Positions 18,090 to 26,200 of a stretch of 64,000 bases of DNA are shown here, one piece after another. The notes under the pieces were generated by a model. The model was not told the origin of the DNA. It worked only from the letters and a program-made list of their open reading frames with translations, and searched no databases. The translations under genes and the position numbers were made by a program. Origin of the DNA: Pseudonocardia sp. N23 (GTDB lineage Bacteria; Actinomycetota; Actinomycetes; Mycobacteriales; Pseudonocardiaceae); NCBI RefSeq assembly GCF_002583555.1, contig NZ_BEGX01000011.1, positions 1 through 64,000 of the forward strand. Direction: 5' to 3'. Positions within the stretch are counted from its first letter, which is position 1. Every line of letters begins with the position of its first letter.

Positions 18090-18926
18090 TCAGTTCTCCT
18101 TGAGGACGGTCTTGAAGAGACGGGTCTGTTCGGTGAGGGCCTTCTCGGTGGGCAGCCGTTCCATCGACGAGGCACCGTAGAAGCCATGGCACCCCGTCGT
18201 GCGCGAGAGCACGTACGCGGCGTCGTCGGGCATCGAGACGGGGCCGCCGTGCACGAGTACGAGGACGTCGTCGCGTTCGTCGAGGGCGGCGGCGGACCAT
18301 TCGTCGACGAGCGCGACGCAGTCGTCGAGAGTCTTCGCGGTCTCGGCGCCGATGGAGCCGCCAGTGGTCAGTCCCATGTGGCACACGACGATGTCGGCAC
18401 CGGCGCGGGTCATCGCGCGGGCGTCGTCGGCGGAGAACACGTAGGGGGTGGTGAGCATGTCGGCGGCGCGGGCGGCTGCCACGAGGTCGACCTCCAGCCC
18501 GTAGCCCATCCCCGTCTCCTCCAGGTTCGCCCGGAAGGTGCCGTCGATGAGCCCGACGGTCGGGAAGTTCTGGATGCCGGCGAAGCCGAGGTCGTCGAGC
18601 TCGCGCAGGAAGCGGTCGGTGATCATGAACGGGTCGGTGCCGTTGACACCCGCGAGCACCGGCGTCTCCTTCACGACGGGCAGCACCTCCGCGGCCATCT
18701 CGACGACGATGTCGTTGGCGTTGCCGTAGGCGAGCAGCCCTGCCAGTGAGCCGCGGCCGGCCATCCGGTAGCGGCCGGAGTTGTAGATGACGATGAGGTC
18801 GATACCGCCGGCCTCCTCGCACTTGGCCGAGAGCCCGGTGCCCGCTCCCCCACCGACGATCGGTTCGCCGCGCCGGGCCATGTCCTGGAAGCGCTCGACG
18901 AGATCGGCCCGACGGTGGCGTTTCAC
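18090..18926 (-). CDS. TIM-barrel PEP-hydrolase-family protein (Tm-1-associated)
   Basis: A 278-residue TIM-barrel protein of the phosphoenolpyruvate hydrolase-like family. [20 protein letters not shown] and [21 protein letters not shown] are its characteristic N-terminal motifs, and [16 protein letters not shown] its C-terminal one. GTG 18926 has a full AGGAGGTGA site five bases upstream and overlaps the stop of the Tm-1-like gene. In many bacteria and fungi this domain is adjacent or fused to a Tm-1-like ATP-binding domain, so the two probably form one enzyme. The reaction is not established. Confidence 0.8.
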   Translation of the reverse strand: MKRHRRADLVERFQDMARRGEPIVGGGAGTGLSAKCEEAGGIDLIVIYNSGRYRMAGRGSLAGLLAYGNANDIVVEMAAEVLPVVKETPVLAGVNGTDPFMITDRFLRELDDLGFAGIQNFPTVGLIDGTFRANLEETGMGYGLEVDLVAAARAADMLTTPYVFSADDARAMTRAGADIVVCHMGLTTGGSIGAETAKTLDDCVALVDEWSAAALDERDDVLVLVHGGPVSMPDDAAYVLSRTTGCHGFYGASSMERLPTEKALTEQTRLFKTVLKEN

Positions 18927-20110
18927 GCGGTCACCTCCTGCCACGCGGCGGTCACCGCGTCGGCGAACCCGGGGTCGTTGACGTGGTGCGGCACCCTGCG
19001 CACGACGCCGTCGCGGCGCACCGACGACTCGATCGTCTCGAACAGCGCCGCGTCGGCCGCGGGGTCGTGGAACGGCTGGCCGGCCGCGTCGAGCGCGGAC
19101 ACGCCGCCCTCGGGGATCAGGAACACCGCGGGCGCGGTGAGGGCATCGAGCTTGCCCGCGATGAACGAGCCGAACGCCCGATTCTCCTCGACCGTGGTCC
19201 GCATGAGCGTGACCTGCGCGTTGTGCTCGTAGAACCTCCGGCCCGCGAAGGCCGCGGGGACCGTGTCGGGCGCCCCGAAGTTGACCATGTCGAGCGCCCC
19301 GCACGATCCGACGTACGGCACCCCGGTGCGGGCGATCGCGTCGAGCCGGTCCTCCGCGGCGGCCATCACGCCGCCCACGAGCAGGTCGGCGATCTCGGTG
19401 GTCGTGACGTCGAGGACCGAGCCGATCAGGCCGTCGTCGACGAGCTTCTCCATGGCCTTCCCGCCGGTTCCGGTGGCGTGGAAGACGAGCGGGTCGACGT
19501 CGTCACCCAGCCGTTCCAGGATCTGCGTGACGCAGGGCGTGGTGACGCCGAACATCGTGATGCCGACCGCCGGGCGGTCGGCGGCCGCGGGCACCTGGTG
19601 CAGCAGCGCACCCGCGAGCATGTGCGCGGCATTGCCCAGGACGTGGCGCGAGATCCGGTTGAGCCCCGCCACGTCGGTGACCGAGTGCAGCATCGCGATG
19701 TCGGCGGCGCCGACGTAGGGTGCCACGTCTCCGGACGCGACCGTCGACACCATGATCTTCGGGACACCGACGGGCAGCGCCCGCATCGCCGGGGTGACCA
19801 GCGCCGTCCCTCCGGAGCCGCCGAGCCCCAGCACCCCGCCGACGTCGTCGCGCGAGGTCAGGAACGCCCGCAGCGCGACGGACATCGCCCCGACCGCACT
19901 CCCCCGGTCGCCGGTGAAGACCGCACCTGCCCCGTCGGGGTGGTGCGCGGCGACGTCGGCGGGCCCGACGTCGGCGTCACCGGAGGCGTACTCCGAGGTC
20001 GAGACGTCGACCGTCCTGACGTCCACACCGGCCGCGCGCAGCAGACCGGCCACGTAGGACAGTTCGGCGGACTTCGTGTCGTGCGTCCCGACGACGTAGG
20101 CGAGGCTCAC
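18923..20110 (-). CDS. Tm-1-like ATP-binding (UPF0261) protein
   Basis: A 395-residue protein of the UPF0261 family, related to the N-terminal half of the tomato Tm-1 resistance protein. [21 protein letters not shown] is the diagnostic start, [15 protein letters not shown] the nucleotide-binding region, and GVTTPCVTQ and [14 protein letters not shown] later conserved motifs. Overlaps the TIM-barrel gene by 4 bp. First gene of an operon with the TIM-barrel and SRPBCC genes. Enzymatic role unknown. Confidence 0.85.
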   Translation of the reverse strand: MSLAYVVGTHDTKSAELSYVAGLLRAAGVDVRTVDVSTSEYASGDADVGPADVAAHHPDGAGAVFTGDRGSAVGAMSVALRAFLTSRDDVGGVLGLGGSGGTALVTPAMRALPVGVPKIMVSTVASGDVAPYVGAADIAMLHSVTDVAGLNRISRHVLGNAAHMLAGALLHQVPAAADRPAVGITMFGVTTPCVTQILERLGDDVDPLVFHATGTGGKAMEKLVDDGLIGSVLDVTTTEIADLLVGGVMAAAEDRLDAIARTGVPYVGSCGALDMVNFGAPDTVPAAFAGRRFYEHNAQVTLMRTTVEENRAFGSFIAGKLDALTAPAVFLIPEGGVSALDAAGQPFHDPAADAALFETIESSVRRDGVVRRVPHHVNDPGFADAVTAAWQEVTA

Positions 20111-20158
20111 ACCGTCCGTTCTAGTCCACGCGCCGCGATCTTTCGACCGCTGACGCGG

Positions 20159-20533
20159 TCAACACCCGTCGAGCCGCCCGTAGGCGGTCTGCGGCGAGAT
20201 CCGCGACGCGCGAGCCATCGCGCGGATCTCCAGTCCCTGCTGCTTGCCCTCGCACAGCAGCTGCTGCTGGCGGGCGCGGAGCTCGTCGATGCGGTCGGCG
20301 ACCTCGGCCATCTCGGCCAGCAGCGCCTCCGCCTCGGGGCCGGCGCCCGTCCTGCTGCGGCCCGCTCCCGGGCGCGGCCACGCCCGGACCTCGCCGGCGT
20401 CCCACAGCTTGCGCCGGCCGCCACCGTCGAGCGGGCGGGGCGCCTGCCCGCGGGAGACGTAGCCCAACCAGGTCTGCGTCTTCACGCCCCACGCCTGGGC
20501 ACACTCGTCGCTCGTCCAGGTCTCGGCGCTCAT
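20159..20533 (-). CDS. Small helix-turn-helix DNA-binding protein
   Basis: A 124-residue protein with an N-terminal helix-turn-helix resembling the MerR/excisionase type (WTSDECAQAWGVKTQTWLGYVSRG), a coiled-coil-like middle (AEALLAEMAEVADRIDELRA) and a C-terminal AMARASRISPQTAYGRLDG segment that looks like a second helix-turn-helix. Two 13-bp direct repeats lie directly upstream and may be its own operator. Related small proteins are common in actinobacteria; target genes unknown. Confidence 0.65.
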   Translation of the reverse strand: MSAETWTSDECAQAWGVKTQTWLGYVSRGQAPRPLDGGGRRKLWDAGEVRAWPRPGAGRSRTGAGPEAEALLAEMAEVADRIDELRARQQQLLCEGKQQGLEIRAMARASRISPQTAYGRLDGC

Positions 20534-20540
20534 GGCCGTA

Positions 20541-20573
20541 CATCATCGTGCATCGACGTCCACCATGGTGCAT
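20541..20573 (-). promoter_or_regulatory. Two 13-bp direct repeats upstream of the HTH gene
   Basis: CATCATCGTGCAT (20541-20553) and CACCATGGTGCAT (20561-20573) are direct repeats 20 bp apart, about two helical turns, just ahead of the ATG at 20533. The spacing and closeness suggest an autoregulatory operator. Confidence 0.35.
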
Positions 20574-20594
20574 TTCCCCGCCGCGGACATGGGA

Positions 20595-20624
20595 GGGCCC
20601 GGGCACCAGCCGGTGCCCGGGCCC
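20595..20624 (-). terminator. Strong hairpin downstream of the DoxX gene
   Basis: A 13-bp perfect stem (GGGCCCGGGCACC and its complement) with loop AGCC, located 37 bp beyond the stop of the leftward DoxX gene. No T-run. Confidence 0.6.
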
Positions 20625-20661
20625 CGTCGTCGGTCGGTGAATCAGCGGGTCGTGGGAGCCG

Positions 20662-22065
20662 TCAGCCGATCTTCGCGAGCCGCTTGCGGGTGTCGGCGGC
20701 CGCACCCTCGGCGGTCTTCGCGGCGGCGGCGCCCAGGTCGGAGGCACGCGAGGCGAGGTCGCCCCGCAGCTTCGCGGCCTGGTCGGCGGCGTCGGAGGCC
20801 AGCGCGGAGAGCTGGTCGACGTAGCCCGGGGCCTTCTTGCGGGCCTTGGCAGTCGCCTTCGCCGCCTGCTTCTCCCAGGCCGCGCGGCGCTTCTCGGCGG
20901 CCTTGAGCCACCTCTTGCCACGCCTGCCCGCGTGGGCCTGCAGCTCCTCACCGCGCTCGGCGAGCACCTGCTGCCACTGCGCGCCCCGCTTCTCGACGAG
21001 CATCTGCAGCCGCGCACCACGCTTGTCGGCGCGGCGCTGGAGCCGGGCGGCGCGCTTGCCCGCGTCGGCTGAACGGTCGGCCAGGTCGTCGCTGAGCTGG
21101 GCGGCCCTGGCGACGACGGTGTCGCGCACAGCAGGGGCCCGGTCGGCCACCGTGGCGCCGACCTTGGAGGCACGGTCCGCGAGCTGCGCACCGACCACCG
21201 GGGCCCGGTCCGCCAGCAGGGCACCGGTCCTGGTGGCGCGGGCGGCGAGGACGGCCCCGACCTCAGGAGCCTTGTCCGCCAGCACCGCACCTGCCTTCGT
21301 GGCCCGGTCGGCGACGGCGGCACCCACCTCGGGCGCCCGGTCGGCGACAACCGCGCCCACCGCGGCGGCCTTCCCGGCCAGCACCGACCCGGCCTCGGAC
21401 GCCTTGCCCGCGAGCGCCGACGACTGCGCCGAGGACCGCGCGGACGCGGCGCTGGGCACCAGCCCGGCCAGGCCCGCGGCGAGGCTGGTCACGGCACCGC
21501 CCGCGTCGTGGGCGACGCCGGAGACGCGGTCGGACACATCGTGCGCAGCGCCGGTGACGGCGTCGACACGCTCACCCGCGGCCGCCGCGGCGAGGCGGGC
21601 GGCCCGCTTGCCCCGGTAGGCCACGGACGGCTTTCCATGGGTGTCGGCGGCCGCGATGAGCAGCCCGCCGAGCAGACCGACGTTCTTGAAGAAGTGGATC
21701 TGCTGGGCCTTGCGCTCCTCGGGGTCCTCGACCTCCCAGAAGCGGTGTCCGGCCAGCGTCGTCGGGATCAGGCTCGCGGCCAGCGCCGTCGACGCCAGCC
21801 GCGGCGCCTTGCCCAGCGCCAGCAGGGAACCCGCGGCGATCTTCACCGCGGCGTCGACCTTCACGAGCGTCTCGGCGTCGGGCCGGGAGTCGATCGGGGT
21901 GACCTCGACCGCCTTGTCCAGCACGGGGTCGAGCGCGGGGGCTGCCGCGTCGAGGATCGGTTTGGCGGCCTGCGCGTGGCCCTCGGGCGCGCGCAGGGCT
22001 GCGATGCCGCCTTGGATGAAGATCGCGGCAAGCATGGGTCTGGCTACACGTCGCAGGACCGGCAT
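20662..22065 (-). CDS. DoxX-family membrane protein with long eleven-residue amphipathic repeats
   Basis: A 467-residue protein. Residues 1-145 are a DoxX-like four-helix membrane domain (ARPMLAAIFIQGGIAALRAP, AGHRFWE, FFKNVGLLGGLLIAAAD). From about residue 214 to the end the chain is built of some 20 consecutive 11-residue units, for example VGAVVADRAPE, VGAAVADRATK, AGAVLADKAPE, TGALLADRAPV; the later ones are richer in Arg and Lys (ADKRGARLQML, AEKRRAAWEKQ). This periodicity is that of membrane-surface amphipathic helices such as apolipoproteins and LEA proteins. Start ATG 22065 with GGGGA about 10 bases upstream. Function unknown. Confidence 0.75.
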   Translation of the reverse strand: MPVLRRVARPMLAAIFIQGGIAALRAPEGHAQAAKPILDAAAPALDPVLDKAVEVTPIDSRPDAETLVKVDAAVKIAAGSLLALGKAPRLASTALAASLIPTTLAGHRFWEVEDPEERKAQQIHFFKNVGLLGGLLIAAADTHGKPSVAYRGKRAARLAAAAAGERVDAVTGAAHDVSDRVSGVAHDAGGAVTSLAAGLAGLVPSAASARSSAQSSALAGKASEAGSVLAGKAAAVGAVVADRAPEVGAAVADRATKAGAVLADKAPEVGAVLAARATRTGALLADRAPVVGAQLADRASKVGATVADRAPAVRDTVVARAAQLSDDLADRSADAGKRAARLQRRADKRGARLQMLVEKRGAQWQQVLAERGEELQAHAGRRGKRWLKAAEKRRAAWEKQAAKATAKARKKAPGYVDQLSALASDAADQAAKLRGDLASRASDLGAAAAKTAEGAAADTRKRLAKIG

Positions 22066-22109
22066 GCTCGCACGTTCCCCGCCACGGAGGACCCCAAACA
22101 CATCCGCGG

Positions 22110-23114
22110 ATGGGCCATGATTCGGGTGTGAGCCAGCCCAGCGGCACCCACGCGATCGGCCTCGACATCGGCGGCACCAACATCCGCGGCGCGGTCGTCG
22201 CCGACGACGGCACGCTGCTCGCCGAGGTCTCCGAGCGCACACCCGAGACCTCCGACGGCACGACGATGACGAAGATCCTGCTCGGCATCACCCAGCAGCT
22301 GCACGCCGACCATCCCGAGGTCAGCGCGATCGGCGTGGGTGCGGCCGGGATCGTCGAGTGGCCGACGGGGCTGATCCGCTGGGCGCCCAACAACTCCTAC
22401 CGCGACTGGCGGGTGCGCGACGAGCTCGAGGCGGCCACCGGCCTGCCCGCGACCGTCGACAACGACGCCAACGTCGCGGCCCTGGCCGAGGCCCGGCTCG
22501 GCGCGGACCGGCTGCGGGAGATGGTGTTCCTGACCGTCGGGACCGGCGTCGGCGGCGGGCTCGTGCTGGGCGGGGTGGTGTACCGCGGGCCGTCGGGGCT
22601 CGGCGGCGAGCTCGGGCACATCGTCGTGGCGCCCGACGGCCCCGTGTGCGGCTGCGGCAACCGCGGCTGCCTGGAGGCCGTCGCGTCGGGCACGGCGCTG
22701 ACCAGGATGGGCCGCGAGGCCGCCGAGGCCGACCCGGACGGCACCATCGCGCGCATCGCCCGCGAGGAACAGGGCGGGCACGTCACCGGGCAGACCGTCA
22801 CCAGGGCGACCGAGCTGGGCGACCCCACCGCACTGGACCTGTTCGCGCGGCTGGGGCGCTGGCTGGGCATCGGCATCGCGTCGCTGGCCAACATCTTCGA
22901 GATCGAGGCCGTCATCATCGGCGGCGGCCTGGTCACCACCGGCGACCTGCTGCTCGAACCCGCGCGCGCCGGCTACCTCGAACACGCCTACGCCCGCGAG
23001 GCGCGGCCCGTCGTGCCCGTCCGGGCCGGGACGTTCGGCACGGACGCGGGCGTCGTCGGTGCCGGGCTGCTGGGACTGGAGCACGCGCACGACGGCGACG
23101 TGCACAGCCGATAG
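22110..23114 (+). CDS. ROK-family sugar kinase (glucokinase-like)
   Basis: A 334-residue ROK kinase that should phosphorylate glucose or a related sugar with ATP. GLDIGGTNIRGAVV is the phosphate-1 motif, TVGTGVGGGLV the phosphate-2 motif, GELGHIVV contains the catalytic/ROK signature region, and CGCGNRGCLEAVASG is the zinc-binding ROK motif. ATG 22110 is used; GTG 22128 is also possible, and neither has a strong ribosome site. Followed closely by the PhoD gene. Confidence 0.85.
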   Translation: MGHDSGVSQPSGTHAIGLDIGGTNIRGAVVADDGTLLAEVSERTPETSDGTTMTKILLGITQQLHADHPEVSAIGVGAAGIVEWPTGLIRWAPNNSYRDWRVRDELEAATGLPATVDNDANVAALAEARLGADRLREMVFLTVGTGVGGGLVLGGVVYRGPSGLGGELGHIVVAPDGPVCGCGNRGCLEAVASGTALTRMGREAAEADPDGTIARIAREEQGGHVTGQTVTRATELGDPTALDLFARLGRWLGIGIASLANIFEIEAVIIGGGLVTTGDLLLEPARAGYLEHAYAREARPVVPVRAGTFGTDAGVVGAGLLGLEHAHDGDVHSR

Positions 23115-23123
23115 GTTGGAGCC

Positions 23124-24779
23124 GTGACGTCTCTGGTCCTCGGTCCTGTCCTGCGTCACGTGGGCGACGACTCCGCGACGGTCTGGGTGCAGACCGACGG
23201 GCCCACGACCGTCGAGATCCTCGGCACCCGCACCCGCACCTTCGAGGTGTCGGGGCACCACTACGCCCTCGTCGTCGTCACCGGGCTCATCCCGGACACC
23301 CGCACCCCCTACGAGGTGCACCTCGACGGCGAGCGGGTCTGGCCACCGGCCGCGTCGCCGTTCCCGCCGAGCAGCATCGCGACGCGCGGGCCGGCGTCGG
23401 CGTCGGCGGGACGCCACCGCATCCTGTTCGGCTCCTGCCGCTACGTGAAGGTCGCCGACCCGAGGACCGCCGCGACGTTCGGCATCGACGCCCTCGACGC
23501 CTACTCCGCCCGGATGGCGGGCCGGCCGCCGCAGGAGTGGCCGGACGCGTTGTTGCTGATCGGCGACCAGGTCTACGCCGACGAGCTCACCCCGCAGACG
23601 GTGCGCCGCATCGCCGGCCGCCGCGACCAGCACCCCGACTGGCCCGACGACGAGATCGTGAACTTCGAGGAGTACGTCGGGCTCTACCGGGACGCCTGGA
23701 CCGACCCCGAGATCCGCTGGATCATGTCGACCGTCCCGACCGGGATGATCTTCGACGACCACGACATCCGCGACGACTGGAACACCTCGGACGTGTGGCG
23801 CCGGCAGATGGCGCAGGAGTCCTGGTGGGCCGAGCGGGTCCGCTCGGGCCTGGCGTCGTACTGGGTCTACCAGCACCTGGGCAACCTCTCCCCCGACGAG
23901 CTCGCCGACGACCCCGACTACGCGAAGATCATCGCCCACGACGGCGACACGTGGCCGCTGCTCGCCGAGCTCGCCGACCGCGCGGACGCCGAGGTCGACG
24001 GCTCGAAGGGCATCCGGTTCAGCTTCCGCTGGGCGTTGGGGCGCACCAGGATCGTCGTCATCGACTCCCGTAACGGGCGCATCCTCGGCGACGGCGACCA
24101 CCTCATGGTCGGTGACCGTGAGTTCGGCTGGATCGAGGAACGCGCCCTCGAGCCCGGGCCGACCGACCACCTGCTGCTGGTGACGTCGGTGCCGTGGTTG
24201 CTGCCGCCCGCCATCGGCGACCTCGAGACGGTCAACGAGATCGCCGCGGCCCGCCCCGGATGGCGCGGACGGCTGGGCGAGAAGATCCGCCAGGCCGGCG
24301 ACCTGGAGCACTGGCCCGCGTTCCGGGAGTCGTTCGACCGGCTGGCCGGGCTGATCGCCGCCGCCAGCAGCGCCCGTGGCGACGAGCCGGCGCCGGCGTC
24401 GGTCAGCGTGCTCTCCGGCGACGTCCACCACAGCTACGCAGCACGCGCCGATGTCGACGGCGCGGGGGAGGCACCCGTGCACCAGCTGACGTGCTCTCCC
24501 GTGCACAACCACGTGCCGCCCTACGTCCGGGTCGGGTTCCGGCTGGGCTGGAGCCGCGCCGCGGGCCGTCTGACCCGAGCCTGGTCCACCCGCAAGGGTG
24601 CGTCGACACCGCCGGTGACCTGGCACAAGCTGGGCGGACCGTACTTCGGCAACACGATCGCGTCGCTGGAGATCGACGGCCGCCACGCCGACGTCGTCTT
24701 CGAGCAGCCGACGGGCGCGGCGTCCCTGCGCGAGGCCGCCCGCCACACCCTGACATCCGCACCGAGGAGCTCTCGATGA
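23124..24779 (+). CDS. PhoD-like alkaline phosphatase/phosphodiesterase
   Basis: A 551-residue PhoD-family metallophosphoesterase. GPVLRHVGDDSATVWVQT begins the N-terminal beta domain. The metal-site motifs are FGSCR, LLIGDQVYADE, MIFDDHDIRDDWN and VLSGDVHHSY. No Tat or Sec signal is visible, so unlike classical PhoD it is probably cytosolic. GTG 23124 follows GGTTGGAG and starts 10 bp after the ROK kinase stop; the end overlaps the acetyltransferase start. Confidence 0.85.
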   Translation: MTSLVLGPVLRHVGDDSATVWVQTDGPTTVEILGTRTRTFEVSGHHYALVVVTGLIPDTRTPYEVHLDGERVWPPAASPFPPSSIATRGPASASAGRHRILFGSCRYVKVADPRTAATFGIDALDAYSARMAGRPPQEWPDALLLIGDQVYADELTPQTVRRIAGRRDQHPDWPDDEIVNFEEYVGLYRDAWTDPEIRWIMSTVPTGMIFDDHDIRDDWNTSDVWRRQMAQESWWAERVRSGLASYWVYQHLGNLSPDELADDPDYAKIIAHDGDTWPLLAELADRADAEVDGSKGIRFSFRWALGRTRIVVIDSRNGRILGDGDHLMVGDREFGWIEERALEPGPTDHLLLVTSVPWLLPPAIGDLETVNEIAAARPGWRGRLGEKIRQAGDLEHWPAFRESFDRLAGLIAAASSARGDEPAPASVSVLSGDVHHSYAARADVDGAGEAPVHQLTCSPVHNHVPPYVRVGFRLGWSRAAGRLTRAWSTRKGASTPPVTWHKLGGPYFGNTIASLEIDGRHADVVFEQPTGAASLREAARHTLTSAPRSSR

Positions 24780-25348
24780 CGACCGCAGGACACTCGCCCG
24801 GCAACGCCGCTCCGCTGCGGGGTGCCCCGGCCCCCGACACCGACGGCACCGACGCGCTCGCCGGACAGGTCGTCGTGCTGCGGCCCACCGGGTCCGAGCA
24901 CGTGACCGCATTCATCGACATCCTGCGGCACCCCGAGGTCGAGCGCTGGTGGGGCGGTTACGACCTGGAACGGGTGCGCCGGGAGCTGCTGGGCCCGCAC
25001 GGCTACGCCGTCGAGCTGGCGGGCGACGTGATCGGGCTGGTGATCTTCCACGAGGAGGAGGACCCCGACTACCGGCACGCAGGCGTCGACATCGCGCTGC
25101 ACCCCGACGCGCACGGCCAGGGCCTCGGCGGCGACGCGCTGCGCACCCTGGTCCGCTACCTGTTCACCCGCCGCGACCACCACCGCATCGTCATCGATCC
25201 GGCCGCGACGAACGAGCGCGCGATCCGCAGCTACGAGCGCGTCGGGTTCCGGCCGGTCGGCGTGATGCGCCGCTACGAGCGCGGCACCGACGGCGTCTGG
25301 CACGACGGCCTGCTGATGGACCTGCTGCGCGAGGACTTCCTGGGCTGA
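24776..25348 (+). CDS. GNAT acetyltransferase, AAC(6')-like
   Basis: A 190-residue GNAT protein. The acetyl-CoA binding motif is ALHPDAHGQGLGGDALRTLV, and NERAIRSYERVGFRPVGVMR is the usual C-terminal motif. WWGGYDLERVRREL and DPDYRHAGVDIAL give it the look of the aminoglycoside 6'-N-acetyltransferase subgroup, though the true substrate cannot be read. ATG 24776, preceded by GAGGAGC, overlaps the PhoD stop. Confidence 0.8.
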   Translation: MTTAGHSPGNAAPLRGAPAPDTDGTDALAGQVVVLRPTGSEHVTAFIDILRHPEVERWWGGYDLERVRRELLGPHGYAVELAGDVIGLVIFHEEEDPDYRHAGVDIALHPDAHGQGLGGDALRTLVRYLFTRRDHHRIVIDPAATNERAIRSYERVGFRPVGVMRRYERGTDGVWHDGLLMDLLREDFLG

Positions 25349-25375
25349 GCGCCCGTGAACGGGTCCTGTTCCCGC

Positions 25376-26089
25376 TCACGACCGCGGGGCCTGCTCCGCC
25401 TCGGCCGCGAGGCCGCCGACCAGCAGCCGTAGCCCGAATGCGAACCGTTCGTCGGCGTCGCCGCTGGTCAGGTCCACCGCGAGCGAGGCGAGGACCGGGA
25501 ACAGCTCCGCGGGCAGGCTGCGGAAGTACGTCGCGACCTGGCTGTAGTACGCCTCCTGGTCGATCCCGGCCCGTTGGTGCTGCGCGAACTCGATCGCCGA
25601 CGCGGCGACGAACATCCCGATGACGTCGACCGCCCACGCGGCCGGCCGCGGCGGGACGCCGCCCGCACGCAGGATCGCCGTCGTCGCCTCGGCCAGGCGT
25701 AGCGAGTTGGGACCCATCGGCACGGCCCCGATCGCGACCCGGGCGATGTCGCCGTTGCGGGCCATCACCGCACGCGACTCCGTCCACAGGTCGGTGACCT
25801 GTTCCCGCCAGCGAGCGCCGTCGGGCTCCGGGAGCGCGATCTCGCCGGCGACCTCGTCGAACACCAGGGCCAGCAGCTCGTCCTTGTTCGCGACGTGGGC
25901 GTAGAGCGACGCCGCGCCCGTCCCGAGCTCGGTGGCGACCCGGCGCATGCTCACCGCGTCGATCCCCTCGGCCTTCAGCACGTGCAGGGCCGCGGCGACG
26001 ATCGTCTCCCGGCTGAGCGTGCGCCGGTTCGCCGGGTCCTTGCGCGGGGTGCGCCACGGGGGTTCGGGCAACGCGGGGGCCGTGCTCAT
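25376..26089 (-). CDS. TetR-family repressor
   Basis: A 237-residue TetR protein. The N-terminal helix-turn-helix is SRETIVAAALHVLKAEG then MRRVATELGTGAASLYAHVA, and the C-terminal half is of the tetracycline-repressor type. It is divergent from a DHA2 pump, with three or four GTTCG-based palindromes between them, so it very likely represses the pump and itself. Confidence 0.85.
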   Translation of the reverse strand: MSTAPALPEPPWRTPRKDPANRRTLSRETIVAAALHVLKAEGIDAVSMRRVATELGTGAASLYAHVANKDELLALVFDEVAGEIALPEPDGARWREQVTDLWTESRAVMARNGDIARVAIGAVPMGPNSLRLAEATTAILRAGGVPPRPAAWAVDVIGMFVAASAIEFAQHQRAGIDQEAYYSQVATYFRSLPAELFPVLASLAVDLTSGDADERFAFGLRLLVGGLAAEAEQAPRS

Positions 26090-26110
26090 GGCGGGAAGCG
26101 TAGCCGCCCG

Positions 26111-26192
26111 CTGTTCGTATCGAACAGTGTTCTTGACGACGTACGCCGTTCGATAATAGAACAGCGTTCGTCAACGAACACCGTTCGAAACG
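26111..26192. promoter_or_regulatory. Palindromic operator cluster between tetR and the DHA2 pump
   Basis: CTGTTCG-TAT-CGAACAG (26111-26127) is a perfect 7-3-7 palindrome. GTTC(N7)GAAC (26148-26162), GTTCG-TCAA-CGAAC (26166-26179) and a weaker CGTTCGAAACG (26182-26192) repeat the same half-site GTTCG. A possible rightward promoter, TTGACG (26133-26138) with TAGAAC (26157-26162), lies inside the cluster. Confidence 0.7.
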
Positions 26193-26200
26193 AGGCACAC

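Noticed and set aside
21180..21400. 33-bp periodic DNA that could suggest a CRISPR or minisatellite
   Set aside because: The periodicity is the coding image of the 11-residue protein repeats; units diverge at the DNA level and there are no spacers.
22044..24911. 955-codon leftward frame across the ROK and PhoD genes
   Set aside because: Two well-supported rightward genes with full motifs occupy the region; the antisense peptide is compositionally biased and featureless.
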